A stretch of 64,000 nt of DNA from Bacteroides sp. 519 (GCF_010500955.1 NZ_QVMJ01000037.1:1-64000); one strand, 5' to 3'; numbered from the stretch's first letter, positions 27,167 through 36,136 are shown. Notes: generated from the sequence alone by a model not told the origin. Program-made: numbers and translations.

Positions 27167-28669
27167 TTATAAATCTGTTGGAATATCACCTCCATCTTCC
27201 CAATCGCCATCGTCTTTGTTAAGTTGATGGATGGCAATTTCAAACTGAAGGTTTCTATATTTCAATATCACTACATCCTGGTTTTCCGACTCGGTGGCAG
27301 AATATCTTCCTTTGGACTTCACCACTAGTTCTGCATTTCCGTTGCTCGAAGTTAGTGTTACCTCGAAACGATTATTGGCAATGCCATTGGTTATAGTGGT
27401 TTGAGCACCGTTTGTATTGTCTTTAAAATCCAACGCAAAATTATCAGTATCTTCTCCTCTATAGGTTATATTGATTTGATCGGTCGATCCGGCTTCTCTG
27501 TTTAGTATTGCCACTTTCTTATTAACCGACACATAGTATGTACCGCTTACGCCTATTTCTACATCGGCTATATTCCAATCGAGTATTACCACATTGAGGT
27601 CGATAGGAGCACTTTCGGCTGCCTCGGTTATTGTACTGTAGCCCGGGCCATGTACTGCATTTATCTTTAACAGGTATTTCCAGTTTCTGATAACCGGACG
27701 AAAGTTTGTACCGTTGAGCAAAAATACCGGATAGTACGATGGCTTTTTAGGTCCTGCTTCGCCAAGCTGATCGTAGTACCCTTCAATAATTACACGTGTA
27801 CATTTATTGGTGTTGCCACTACTATTTGTTACTATATTATTATCGTACATAAACAACTGGCTGGTAATGGCATCGTAGGCTATAACATCAGGAGCAGTTC
27901 CTGTTTGTGTTTCGCCTATCCGGGTTGCAGTAAGTGTATTTAATATAGTTTGCATGCCGGTTGGCGTTTCGTATTGTTGTGGGGTAGTACTTGGTTGCTT
28001 TATAGCGGATATGTATCCCTTATCGGCTGCGTAAAAAGCATGTAGTTTTGTTAATTCGAGTTTGCTTGTAGCGGTATTTTTTTCTATTAATAAATCGACC
28101 GAAGCTACCGAACGTAACAGTTGCGTGGTTCCCCAGTTTGCTACTCCGGTTGGCGAAAGGGTTTTCCCCTCCAACAGGGCACTAGACATAGGTAATGGCT
28201 GAAAGTTTGCCGAGTTTACCAGCCGGGCCGGGTTTTCGTCGATTAAAAGCCGTTGAAAGTCTTCCCATTTCTGATTTGAAGCCCCCCACTCTGCCGATGC
28301 TAACAAGGTTGTAATATAGGTTGCCGGGCAGTTGGCAAGTACTGCCACATCTACGTTAGTATGAACCGAAGGCACAGTAGCCCGGTACATATTTCCCGAC
28401 GATGGATAGGCAGGACGTGTATAAACAAATTTTTTAGTTCCCGAATCGAAGGCTATTAAATCCAGCGTGAGGATTCTTCTTTCCTCATCTGTTCCGGTGG
28501 CAGAAGGATATGGTACGGCTTCACGTGTTGTTCCTGAGGCGGTTTGCACGATTTTCAATTCTACTTCATTGTCTTCGGCAGAATTTCCGGGTTCATAGCC
28601 TTCGACCTTTTCATTGCATGAGATCCCCATGAATGATATGGCTAACAAAAGGGTATAAATCTTCTTCAT
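27167..28669 (-). CDS. Fimbrillin-like lipoprotein, probable minor subunit
   Basis: A 500-residue lipoprotein (ISFMGISC, Cys18). A fimbrillin-type N-terminal domain (LTLDLIAFDSGTKKFVYT, TNVDVAVLANCP) is followed by a long beta-rich domain with the conserved NVVILDWNIADVEIG strand near residue 370 and a BACON-like C-terminal domain (about 400-490). The gene lies between the Mfa2/FimB-like anchor and the two large lipoproteins, where Porphyromonas fimbrial operons keep accessory subunits (Mfa3/4, FimC/D). The equivalence is by position, not by clear sequence identity. Confidence 0.75.
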   Translation of the reverse strand: MKKIYTLLLAISFMGISCNEKVEGYEPGNSAEDNEVELKIVQTASGTTREAVPYPSATGTDEERRILTLDLIAFDSGTKKFVYTRPAYPSSGNMYRATVPSVHTNVDVAVLANCPATYITTLLASAEWGASNQKWEDFQRLLIDENPARLVNSANFQPLPMSSALLEGKTLSPTGVANWGTTQLLRSVASVDLLIEKNTATSKLELTKLHAFYAADKGYISAIKQPSTTPQQYETPTGMQTILNTLTATRIGETQTGTAPDVIAYDAITSQLFMYDNNIVTNSSGNTNKCTRVIIEGYYDQLGEAGPKKPSYYPVFLLNGTNFRPVIRNWKYLLKINAVHGPGYSTITEAAESAPIDLNVVILDWNIADVEIGVSGTYYVSVNKKVAILNREAGSTDQINITYRGEDTDNFALDFKDNTNGAQTTITNGIANNRFEVTLTSSNGNAELVVKSKGRYSATESENQDVVILKYRNLQFEIAIHQLNKDDGDWEDGGDIPTDL

Positions 28670-28711
28670 TATATATATGTGCTTTTGTATATTCTTTACT
28701 TAAATAGCAAA

Positions 28712-29632
28712 TTAAATTCCACCGGGTTCTAATATCACGTCCCAGTTATTTATTTTTATTAAAACAACAGCTCCAAAACTGTTTTTTGTGTATGTGAGCG
28801 TGTATTCATCCCACCGGTCAAGATCTTCATTGGTATTTATTTCCGGATGTTTCATTAACTCGGACACCAAGTGCTTGCTAACGGTGCTTCCTTCAGTACC
28901 GTCCCAGCCCAGAGTCAGGTTTAAATCATCATCCTGAAACAAGCGCATTACAGTAAAATTAGCCTGAGTGCCATTAATAAGAGATGTATACCGGGGATTA
29001 TATTGTAGTGGCAATGATTCGGCCACGCAATTATTTTCAAGATTATAGCTGCCGTTGTATCCGGTAATCAGTGCATAACAATCTGCATTCCGTGTTTCGG
29101 CAGTTTCTTGCTCCATTATTACATGAATGGTATTTGTGTTTTTTATTAATTCAACCGTATGCTCTTCTACTACACCCTCGAGTATTTCAAAATCAATGAT
29201 GCCGTGAAACAAGGAAGCAAATTCATGGCCTACTTCGCCACCCTCGCCACACAGAAGGTCGAGCTGAAAATTGGTAGGATGTCTTGGATCGCGCCAACCA
29301 TAGTGACGCTCGTCAAGGTTTCCCCAAACTGCTACACGATAGTTTCCGGGAGTCAGCTCCATGTATAAACGGTTATCAGTGTCCAGTTCGTTACACGAAA
29401 CATCTTTTGTTAGAATATGTTTTCCTTGCTGAGTATAGAAAAAGAGTGCTATATCACTCACTTGTTCTGCAAACAGATCTCTGTATTTAGTATTTAACGT
29501 GTATGTAAACCGCAAGAATGTTCCTGTAGGGCGGGTGCAATTATAAGTATCATCGATACATCCGCAAAACAGAATTATAGCGGTAAGAAGCACGCCGACT
29601 TTACCAAAGGGTATTTTATTAAATATCTTCAT
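28712..29632 (-). CDS. FimB/Mfa2-family fimbrial anchor lipoprotein
   Basis: A 306-residue lipoprotein (ILFCGC, Cys25). Features of the PF08842 family: Cys-rich start (CIDDTYNCTRPTG), DIALFFYTQQGKHILTKDVS, and LTPGNYRVAVWGNLD followed by a second strand-rich domain. In Porphyromonas the homologue caps and anchors the fimbrial shaft to the outer membrane and limits its length. The C-terminus (INNWDVILEPGGI) resembles that of the upstream shaft protein (ILNWSTVTQTGGI). It lies 115 bp after the fimbrilin gene, the canonical order. Confidence 0.88.
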   Translation of the reverse strand: MKIFNKIPFGKVGVLLTAIILFCGCIDDTYNCTRPTGTFLRFTYTLNTKYRDLFAEQVSDIALFFYTQQGKHILTKDVSCNELDTDNRLYMELTPGNYRVAVWGNLDERHYGWRDPRHPTNFQLDLLCGEGGEVGHEFASLFHGIIDFEILEGVVEEHTVELIKNTNTIHVIMEQETAETRNADCYALITGYNGSYNLENNCVAESLPLQYNPRYTSLINGTQANFTVMRLFQDDDLNLTLGWDGTEGSTVSKHLVSELMKHPEINTNEDLDRWDEYTLTYTKNSFGAVVLIKINNWDVILEPGGI

Positions 29633-29747
29633 GGATTTTGTTTTAACTTGCGATTTGTAAGATAAATAGTTGCATGATTAGTCCATGGGTGGGAGAACAG
29701 AAGCATTTCCCACCCATGAATTGTGAAGTGAATATAAGTGTCAGGGA

Positions 29748-31118
29748 TTAGATACCACCAGTTTGAGTAACAGTACTCCAATTTAAGATAGTGATTGTTC
29801 CTTGTACCCATGCTTTGGCTCCAAGTGGAGTTTCTTTATCAGGAACTACACCTTTAGGAGTATTAGCACCAAGATCGCTAACAGAATTAATGGTTACACC
29901 ATAGTAGTTATTACGTGCTGTTGTGAATTTGGCAACACGGGTACTTTGAAGTTCATCTTGCAAGAAGAATGCATAGTAAGCTTCACCATTATTATACTCA
30001 ATAATTTCTGTATATGTATTACCATCGTTCAAGTTGGTTGTTAATGCTGCCAAAACAGCTGATGTAGGCGCTGAGTTGAAGAACTTTTTCTTATAAACAA
30101 TTTTTTTGTCGGCAGTAGCAGCACACCAGAAAGTAGTTCCTGTAGGAATAGCCGAACCCAATTCAGTACCATCTGCACCATTATAGCAATAAGTTGCTTC
30201 AGGAGAGAAAGTTCCTTTCAACAATACAAAAGTAGAGTTACCTTCTTTGGGAGTTTTGTTGCTATTTTCAACTAAATACACTATGTTACTTTCTGCACCA
30301 TCGGCATTAACCCAACCTGTAGTCATTGTAAAGTCTCCGGGCAAAGTTGGGAAGTACTTTGTTTGATCTACAACATTAGGATCACTATAAGTAGTGAAGT
30401 AAGGTGCCTCCAATTGAGTACCAACGTAGTTTGGCAATGCATACATTTTGTTAGGATTGTTTGCACCCTGATATTTTACATTGCCCAATACACCTGTAGC
30501 AGGTTGTTGAGTTGCCCGATCGGTAGCTTCGAACAATGTTTTCAACTTAGCCATGGCACGGCCTACTTTCAATTCAACAGGGTTTTTTGTAGCTGCTTCT
30601 GCTTCGGTTGCTTCAACCAGATTTTTAGCAACAGGATCACCAAGTGTACTCATCAAGAAACCACTAGGACCTGTAGTAATAAAACCAATGTTTGTTAAAG
30701 GAATCTCATTGTTTAAATGAGCTGTTACTGCTGCTAAAGTTGAGTTTGCAGAAAACACAGGAGCAGTACCCGGATGGTTTACCAATGCATGAAAATAGTG
30801 AGTACCTGTTGTTAATTCTACCGTTTTAACATTTGTTGTAGGGGCAAAATCAACTTGTTTAACAAGTCTTTTGCTAGCATTAAAGATGTATAATGTAGCT
30901 TTATTTATCACACTTTCAGCAGCTGTAGGAGTAGAACTTAAAGAAATTGCTCTTGTTGAGTTGGCTTGCTGTGTCAATACAATTTCGGCTACAGTAGCTT
31001 TTCCATTAGGGATGATTTCTGCACCATCCAGATTTTCTTCGTTTGAACAACTTGTGAATCCAGCCATTAAAGTGGCACAAGCTAACATTACATACTTAAA
31101 ATTCATTTTCATTTTCAT
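29748..31118 (-). CDS. Mfa1/FimA-like major fimbrilin
   Basis: A 456-residue lipoprotein precursor (MAGFTSC, Cys24). A prosegment follows to Arg56 (QQANSTR), after which AISLSS begins; in Porphyromonas an Arg-specific protease cuts at this place to free the shaft strand, and a similar site is visible here. The mature part has the two-domain transthyretin-like fimbrillin pattern (ATLYIFNASKRLVKQVDF, VGRAMAKLKTLFEATD) and a long second domain ending VQGTITILNWSTVTQTGGI. It should polymerise into the shaft by strand exchange on the cell surface. It is followed by the Mfa2/FimB anchor. Confidence 0.87.
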   Translation of the reverse strand: MKMKMNFKYVMLACATLMAGFTSCSNEENLDGAEIIPNGKATVAEIVLTQQANSTRAISLSSTPTAAESVINKATLYIFNASKRLVKQVDFAPTTNVKTVELTTGTHYFHALVNHPGTAPVFSANSTLAAVTAHLNNEIPLTNIGFITTGPSGFLMSTLGDPVAKNLVEATEAEAATKNPVELKVGRAMAKLKTLFEATDRATQQPATGVLGNVKYQGANNPNKMYALPNYVGTQLEAPYFTTYSDPNVVDQTKYFPTLPGDFTMTTGWVNADGAESNIVYLVENSNKTPKEGNSTFVLLKGTFSPEATYCYNGADGTELGSAIPTGTTFWCAATADKKIVYKKKFFNSAPTSAVLAALTTNLNDGNTYTEIIEYNNGEAYYAFFLQDELQSTRVAKFTTARNNYYGVTINSVSDLGANTPKGVVPDKETPLGAKAWVQGTITILNWSTVTQTGGI

Positions 31119-31217
31119 TTTTTGTTGTTATTAATAATAGATATTTAATTGTCAATAGGCAGTGGCATCCGCAGTTGACAATTGATTTTTATTTTTTTAA
31201 TTCGAGCATGGAAGGAG

Positions 31218-32855
31218 TTATCGCTCCAACACCTGTTTTAAGTTGTAATCCTGTATCATTTTACTGATTTCCGGATCACGTTCGGCACGATCTATTTTAG
31301 CCGGGTCCAGTCGGCATGCTTCCAGCAAGTGATCAACTGCTGCCTGCTTTTCTTTTAAACGGTAACATAAAATAGCAGCCAGGTAATGCGTATTTGCCGT
31401 TTGAGTAAGTGTACCAAGCAGGTTGTAAGCCCGGCCATCGTATCCTAAACATGCAAGGGCAAGGGCTGTATTATAATCCTGATATTCATTTAAAATGAAT
31501 AATGCACCTTGGTAATCGCGGTTACGAAGCTGTTCGAGCGCACGGGTGTACTCACGCCGTTGCTCGGTTGTAAAATCATTGTTACCAAGCAAACTTCCAT
31601 CGGCCAGTTCGTCTATTGAAGAAACAACATACGTTAGTTTATCGGTATACGCTATTTTATAATGGCTTCTGTCTGTTGCATTTACCATACCGCTAAGCCG
31701 TAACGACAGGTTTTTTACTCCTGCTACAACCGGCAATGTTGTTGTATAGCGGTATGTATAATCCTTTTCCGGAACAATTGTAGCACTGTAGTGTGCTTCG
31801 GGCCGGTAAGGAGTGGGCACCATATAATGGAACATTTCTTCCTGACGGGCTCCTCTGGCTTCGTTGGCAGCAACCTTTTCGTGAAGCACAAATTCGGTAG
31901 CAATATGAAGCGAGTCTGCATCCTGTGGTAATAAAGGTTCCAAATCTTCCGTGTTTATACCTTTCAGGTAGATTTCGCGGTAGCGCGCCGGTACTGCTTC
32001 TACAGTAATTTGTTTGCGAACAGGCGAAGAGTCGATTATTTTTTTCCGCTCCATACGATACTTTATACCCAAAGCCGAAGTGTCCTGATGCGTGGCAAGC
32101 TGCCGTGCAAAAGCTACCTGATATTTACTATCATGTTTCCGGAGTTTCTGCCGAAGGTTTTCGGCTTGTTTTATGTTATAAAGATCGTATCTGGCTTGTT
32201 CTTCGTTCCGCCATTCACGGTATTCCTGTATAAGCGACCACCGCTGATAGTATTGCCCAAGTTCGTTTTGGCGCCTGCGATTAAGTTCCTTGTTCACCCC
32301 GGTATGATCAACAAAAACCGAATCATAAGCCGAAGGATCAACAATACTATTCAGGTAGTTTTTATATCGTTCGTAATCCTGTTTCTGGAGTTCAATAAAA
32401 TTCTTACCCCGAAGCACCACTTCGTTTAATTGTGTAACAGAATCTCCATACAACAATTCGGGCACAAGTATGATCTGAAAATCGTCCGACAAGAACCCTG
32501 CTGGTACGTGTATCAGGAAATCTACATTTATATATCCTTCGCGTACAGGAGCAAAGCGGGCGCGCGAAGTAACGGTTACCTCGGATAGTGTGTATATTTT
32601 ATTGGTATCCAAACCCAGTTCTTCGTTCTTCGTAATATCTTTTTCTTCCGGTAGAAACTCATTGCGAAAAGTAACCTGTTCGGCAAGCACCCTGTTATCA
32701 GAGGTTTTATTACCTGGATGGGATATACTAATATGCTTGCGTTCCAGAAACAGGCGTTCGGTAAGATGCCTCTTTCTATCTGTATTACTGTTACAGGCCG
32801 CAAATAGACATAGTAACGCCACGATATATACGTATCTCAGATTTTTTTCGCTCAT
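31218..32855 (-). CDS. Lipoprotein with C-terminal TPR-like helices, fimbrial operon
   Basis: A 545-residue lipoprotein (LLCLFAAC, Cys21). The middle (about 160-260) is highly charged and probably coiled-coil (LNRRRQNELGQYYQRWSLIQ). Two beta-rich segments flank it. The end (about 430-535) is TPR-like helix pairs (RREYTRALEQLRNRDYQGAL, AAVDHLLEACRLDPAKI). I do not know a named family. It is co-transcribed with the OmpA/TPR protein upstream and the fimbrilin downstream. Likely an outer-membrane assembly or anchoring accessory factor. Confidence 0.75.
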   Translation of the reverse strand: MSEKNLRYVYIVALLCLFAACNSNTDRKRHLTERLFLERKHISISHPGNKTSDNRVLAEQVTFRNEFLPEEKDITKNEELGLDTNKIYTLSEVTVTSRARFAPVREGYINVDFLIHVPAGFLSDDFQIILVPELLYGDSVTQLNEVVLRGKNFIELQKQDYERYKNYLNSIVDPSAYDSVFVDHTGVNKELNRRRQNELGQYYQRWSLIQEYREWRNEEQARYDLYNIKQAENLRQKLRKHDSKYQVAFARQLATHQDTSALGIKYRMERKKIIDSSPVRKQITVEAVPARYREIYLKGINTEDLEPLLPQDADSLHIATEFVLHEKVAANEARGARQEEMFHYMVPTPYRPEAHYSATIVPEKDYTYRYTTTLPVVAGVKNLSLRLSGMVNATDRSHYKIAYTDKLTYVVSSIDELADGSLLGNNDFTTEQRREYTRALEQLRNRDYQGALFILNEYQDYNTALALACLGYDGRAYNLLGTLTQTANTHYLAAILCYRLKEKQAAVDHLLEACRLDPAKIDRAERDPEISKMIQDYNLKQVLER

Positions 32856-32949
32856 TGTTTTCTCTCTCTCTTAAACCGGAAATGCACTTTGACATTTCCA
32901 CCTCTCATTGTTGCTGGTAAATTCCAACCCAGCTTATTTCAAATATGGC

Positions 32950-34443
32950 TTAACGGCCTCTATTAGTACGCTTAAGTTCGTCTTCGCGTTTTGTTTGAAG
33001 CTCTTTCAAATTATGGGTAGCTTCTTGTATACCTGCAACCGACGCTTGTTTCAATAACTCTTCGGCCTTGTCTAATTCACCACGAAGCATATATACAACA
33101 CCTTTGTTGTTCCACGCAGCAGGAAGATTAGGGGCCTTCTCTAACATGCGTAAGGCTGTGTTTTCTTCCGAATTCTGAATCAATAAAGCAGCTGCATTAT
33201 TCATTGCCACAGGATCGTTTTCGTAATACTTCGGAATAATTTCCATTAGTATTCTATTGTATTCGGGTGTATCTTTTCCATATTCTACTGCTACACGATA
33301 AAGTTCGGCCTGCGATAAGTTCTCTGGATTGGTATTCATTAAACTACGAGCCTCGGCAGTGGTATAGTTACGAACTTTATAATCAATCTGGTATTCTACA
33401 CGACGCAACTCCGGAAAAATATCCCGTAACAACTGCCCATAACTTGATAAACCTTTCAGCTGTTGCTCTTTTGCATCGTAATCACTGCCATTGTCTATTA
33501 TACGCAGAATCAGGTCTTTTTGTGGAAGATTACTTCCTTGCACTGCCGCTTTCAGGCCTACCCAGTCTTCGGGTACCCAACGAACCGTAAATATGTTGTC
33601 GGAAAGCATGTAGCGATTTCTAATATAATCTTTCAACGCAGTTGCACGATCACGGGAAAGCGACTCGTTAGATGCATAACGACCCTCGGGCGATGCATAT
33701 CCTTCAATAAATAATCCGGTTATCTGACTGTCCATGTTGCCCATTACTTCAACAAGCGCATCATTAATTTTGCCCAACTCTACCGGGTTCCGCCGAAAAT
33801 CGGGCAGAATAACCGAACGGCCTACCTGAAAGTCTAGAAATGCACTTCCCTGGCGGTTTCGGGTTTTAACCTCATCAGCGGGAGCAACCAAAGCTGCAAT
33901 CAGTTCCATTTTATAAGGTTCTCTAACAGCCATCTCTACCCGGCTATCAAGTTTATAAGTATACAGGTTCACCTGATCGCGACAGCCTATCAATTCCTGA
34001 CGCAAGTACAAAGAAGCTTTATCCATCCACGATTCATACGGCAAGGTGATGTAATAAGTAATATGTTCGTCTACATACTTATCAGCATTAACAAGTATCT
34101 GTGGAGGTTCATATTCCGAAAGCCATTTTCTACTGGCCACAGCAAACCAACGTTGATTAATATCTTTCCGTTTCTTGCCATTTACTTGTATGTACGGCAA
34201 TTCAACCAGGTTTTTGTTTCCTCGCAATTCGGGTGTAAAAGTCATACTGGAACATGTAGGAACAGCGTTTGCTTCAACACGAATATTAAAACCTACTATA
34301 AGACTATCGTTATGTTCACGGAAATGGGTTGACTCAACCAAAACATCTCCCTTATAATCCTGTGCCGAAACAGGGAAAGAAAAGGTTATAAAGAAAGTCA
34401 TAAAGGTTATAAAGCTCATAGAGCTTATAAAGTTATTTCTCAT
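32950..34443 (-). CDS. DUF3868/OmpA-like protein with TPR tail
   Basis: A 497-residue exported protein. The frame is open to ATG 34488, but ATG 34443 gives a proper signal (MRNNFISSMSFITFMTFFIT, cut after VSA). A DUF3868-type N-terminal domain (VESTHFREHNDSLIVGFNIR) is followed by an OmpA-like peptidoglycan-binding domain near residues 215-330 (ITGLFIEGYASPEGRYASNE, SLSRDRATALKDYI) and TPR units at the end (AAWNNKGVVYMLRGELDKAE). Such genes stand at the head of Bacteroidetes fimbrial operons with a DUF3575 partner and probably form the outer-membrane base. The signal-peptide codons are word-repeat sequence (CTTTATAAGC-type). Confidence 0.85.
   Translation of the reverse strand: MRNNFISSMSFITFMTFFITFSFPVSAQDYKGDVLVESTHFREHNDSLIVGFNIRVEANAVPTCSSMTFTPELRGNKNLVELPYIQVNGKKRKDINQRWFAVASRKWLSEYEPPQILVNADKYVDEHITYYITLPYESWMDKASLYLRQELIGCRDQVNLYTYKLDSRVEMAVREPYKMELIAALVAPADEVKTRNRQGSAFLDFQVGRSVILPDFRRNPVELGKINDALVEVMGNMDSQITGLFIEGYASPEGRYASNESLSRDRATALKDYIRNRYMLSDNIFTVRWVPEDWVGLKAAVQGSNLPQKDLILRIIDNGSDYDAKEQQLKGLSSYGQLLRDIFPELRRVEYQIDYKVRNYTTAEARSLMNTNPENLSQAELYRVAVEYGKDTPEYNRILMEIIPKYYENDPVAMNNAAALLIQNSEENTALRMLEKAPNLPAAWNNKGVVYMLRGELDKAEELLKQASVAGIQEATHNLKELQTKREDELKRTNRGR
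34381..34433. repeat. Tandem word repeat (TTATAAAG) within a signal-peptide coding region
   Basis: Read on the + strand, words GGTTATAAAG, TCATAAAGG, TTATAAAGC, TCATAGAGC and TTATAAAG follow each other at about 9 bp. They encode the low-complexity FISSMSFITFMTFFIT core of the signal peptide. Confidence 0.7.
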
Positions 34444-34493
34444 TTTATAATCCTTATTTTTATATACTATCTTCATTTCTTTATCCACTTTAT

Positions 34494-35090
34494 CTACTTT
34501 ATAATGTAAATCAAACTTATACCTACCTTGGTTATCCCTATATAGTTTAAATGATCATCTTTTATTTTAGAACCACATGCAGGATATTCGTATTGATTGT
34601 AGTCAAGATAAGCATACCCCAAACCAATGGTGGTTTCTAAAGACCAACGGGTTGAGAGTATTCGCTGATACCCCCAGGATATGCCTCCACCTACAAGCCA
34701 TCCTCTGTAACGATTTGCTTTTGTTGCATTGAGTGGACCTATATTACCCACATTATAATCAGCATAATGTGCATGAACTCCTAAAAAATGTCCGGCAAAA
34801 GATTCGCAAAGCCAATAACGTAATTCGGGTTGTACCAAAATATGCTTCCACTTACGATTATTACCAAATTCGAACGGGTTGTAGTTTACTGGTAAATCAA
34901 GCGTATACCGTTTACTTAGTTTGAATTCAATTCCCAGGTTAGGACCAAGAGTTAAATCATATAAGAGATTGCTTTTCACTGCTATGTTAGGAGTAGCATT
35001 GTATAAGCGGTGTCCTGGTAACTCTTGAGCAGAAGTTCCTAACGCCAGATTGAAAATTAATATGAATATAATTAGAATGCGCGTATACAT
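34494..35090 (-). CDS. DUF3575 outer-membrane barrel protein, fimbrial operon
   Basis: A 198-residue exported protein (MYTRILIIFILIFNLALGTS signal). The DUF3575 signature is clear: AVKSNLLYDLTLGPNLGIEF, YTLDLPVNYNPFEF, then HILVQPELRYWLCESFAGHF and strand repeats ending GISLIYIIK. The pattern fits an eight-stranded outer-membrane barrel. It begins 3 bp after the small leader gene and ends shortly before the DUF3868/OmpA gene, its usual partner in fimbrial operons. Confidence 0.87.
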   Translation of the reverse strand: MYTRILIIFILIFNLALGTSAQELPGHRLYNATPNIAVKSNLLYDLTLGPNLGIEFKLSKRYTLDLPVNYNPFEFGNNRKWKHILVQPELRYWLCESFAGHFLGVHAHYADYNVGNIGPLNATKANRYRGWLVGGGISWGYQRILSTRWSLETTIGLGYAYLDYNQYEYPACGSKIKDDHLNYIGITKVGISLIYIIK

Positions 35091-35093
35091 GAT

Positions 35094-35423
35094 TTATTGT
35101 AATTGGTTCGAGTTTATGTTATCAAGCCATTTCTTATAATACCGGTTAAATTGCCGGATATTACGAGGAAATTCTAATTTAATATCTCTGGAAATAGGCA
35201 ATGAATCAATAGAATGACCCATTTCAATCAATAAGTCGGATAAAGCGGCATCATTCATTGGTATAATAATGTGTCGATTACCATCCAGATAAGTTTTTAA
35301 ACGGAGGTATGCCAGAGAAGTTAATAACCCTCTGTTTTTGGCCCGGGAAGAAGTAGTGTTTACGCAAGCGCTATTTATCTTATGTATAAGGTAAATAACA
35401 AAAAGATTTTTTTTGTCTAACAT
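35094..35423 (-). CDS. Small cytoplasmic protein, first gene of the fimbrial operon
   Basis: A 109-residue protein without signal peptide; basic and helical, with no family I recognise (RAKNRGLLTSLAYLRLKTYL, SRDIKLEFPRNIRQFNRYYK). Codons 3-6 run through an uninterrupted A8 tract (35414-35407), a potential slippage site. The start codon lies only 23 bp from the inner edge of the left inverted site, so any promoter must be inside or beyond the candidate invertible segment. It ends 3 bp before DUF3575, so it is co-translated. It could be a regulator of the operon, but that is a guess from position. Confidence 0.65.
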   Translation of the reverse strand: MLDKKNLFVIYLIHKINSACVNTTSSRAKNRGLLTSLAYLRLKTYLDGNRHIIIPMNDAALSDLLIEMGHSIDSLPISRDIKLEFPRNIRQFNRYYKKWLDNINSNQLQ

Positions 35424-35446
35424 CGCATTACAGTCGTTAAATAACC

Positions 35447-35476
35447 GTCCGTCTCTTATAAGGAGACGGACATTTT
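35447..35476. repeat. Left inverted site (30 bp) of candidate invertible segment
   Basis: Arms GTCCGTCTC and GAGACGGAC flank the asymmetric core TTATAAG, followed by ATTTT. The reverse complement, identical over 30 bp, lies at 35796-35825. The layout of short inverted arms around an asymmetric core resembles a tyrosine-recombinase site. An alternative is a terminator hairpin. Confidence 0.8.
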
Positions 35477-35754
35477 TGCATTTAACGGAATAATTCCCAA
35501 CACAAAAAAGCCTGTTAGGATAGTTTTAAAGCGACTTTATGAAAAATAGATAGGTTATAAGCGCAATATTAGATAAGTTAAATTGGAATGATTACAAAGT
35601 AGAAACTATTATCCCGAAAAGATAGTTACACCATACAAGTCAATAATATGTATATTTTATCTTATTTCGCAGTTATGATGTATAAGGAGAAAAAACGGCG
35701 TGTTTAATATTGTTACTTACGTCCATTCATTTCCCATAAAAAATAGCTAAAATA

Positions 35755-35786
35755 GTTGTGTATTTCATCTACAACTAGTATATTTG
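35755..35786 (+). promoter_or_regulatory. Consensus promoter inside the inverted segment, facing away from fimbriae
   Basis: GTTG (35755-35758), a 20-bp spacer and TATATTTG (35779-35786). It points rightwards, away from the fimbrial operon. I find no TAnnTTTG on the other strand within the segment. Inversion would place it about 60-70 bp upstream of the operon's first ATG, reading into it. Confidence 0.6.
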
Positions 35787-35795
35787 CATCACAAA

Positions 35796-35825
35796 ATGTC
35801 CGTCTCCTTATAAGAGACGGACATT
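35796..35825. repeat. Right inverted site (30 bp) of candidate invertible segment
   Basis: Exact reverse complement of the left site: AAAAT, then GTCCGTCTC, core CTTATAA, GAGACGGAC. The region between the sites (about 320 bp) holds no gene. The remaining stretch to 36067 is AT-rich and shows nothing I can name. Confidence 0.8.
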
Positions 35826-36067
35826 TTGTGTTTAAATAATTCTCAACCAACAACAATGCTCTACCAAGCAAGCAAATCCCCATGCCAAGGGCATTATTCA
35901 CCTACAATCAAGCAACAATATTTCTAAAATATGTAATAACTTATCGAATTGTCATTTTTAATTCAATGAAAAGTAACTAATAATTACACGCATAAATTAT
36001 ATCGGACAAACTTTTTTTGTATATACCCAAGTAATGTTTTGGGTTACCCAAAGTTATGCAAATAACA

Positions 36068-36119
36068 TAAAAAAAGAGGCTATCTCGTAATAGAACCCAA
36101 ATTCTATTGTGAGATAGCC
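36068..36119 (-). terminator. Intrinsic terminator of the transketolase gene
   Basis: GGCTATCTC (36078-36086) pairs with GAGATAGCC (36111-36119), extended by AATAG/CTATT inside the loop. On the - strand the stem is followed by a T-run (A-run 36068-36075 on +). Confidence 0.8.
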
Positions 36120-36136
36120 ACGATGAAACCTTTTTT

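Noticed and set aside
24013..27243. Longer start for the second large fimbrial lipoprotein
   Set aside because: The extra N-terminal 30 residues overlap the preceding gene and bury the lipoprotein signal that begins at 27153.
35447..35825. MITE or Tn5/IS50-like element because TATAAGAGAC resembles a Tn5 mosaic end
   Set aside because: No transposase, no target-site duplication beside the 30-bp sites, and each site is itself an inverted-arm structure with an asymmetric core, which fits a recombinase site or a terminator better.
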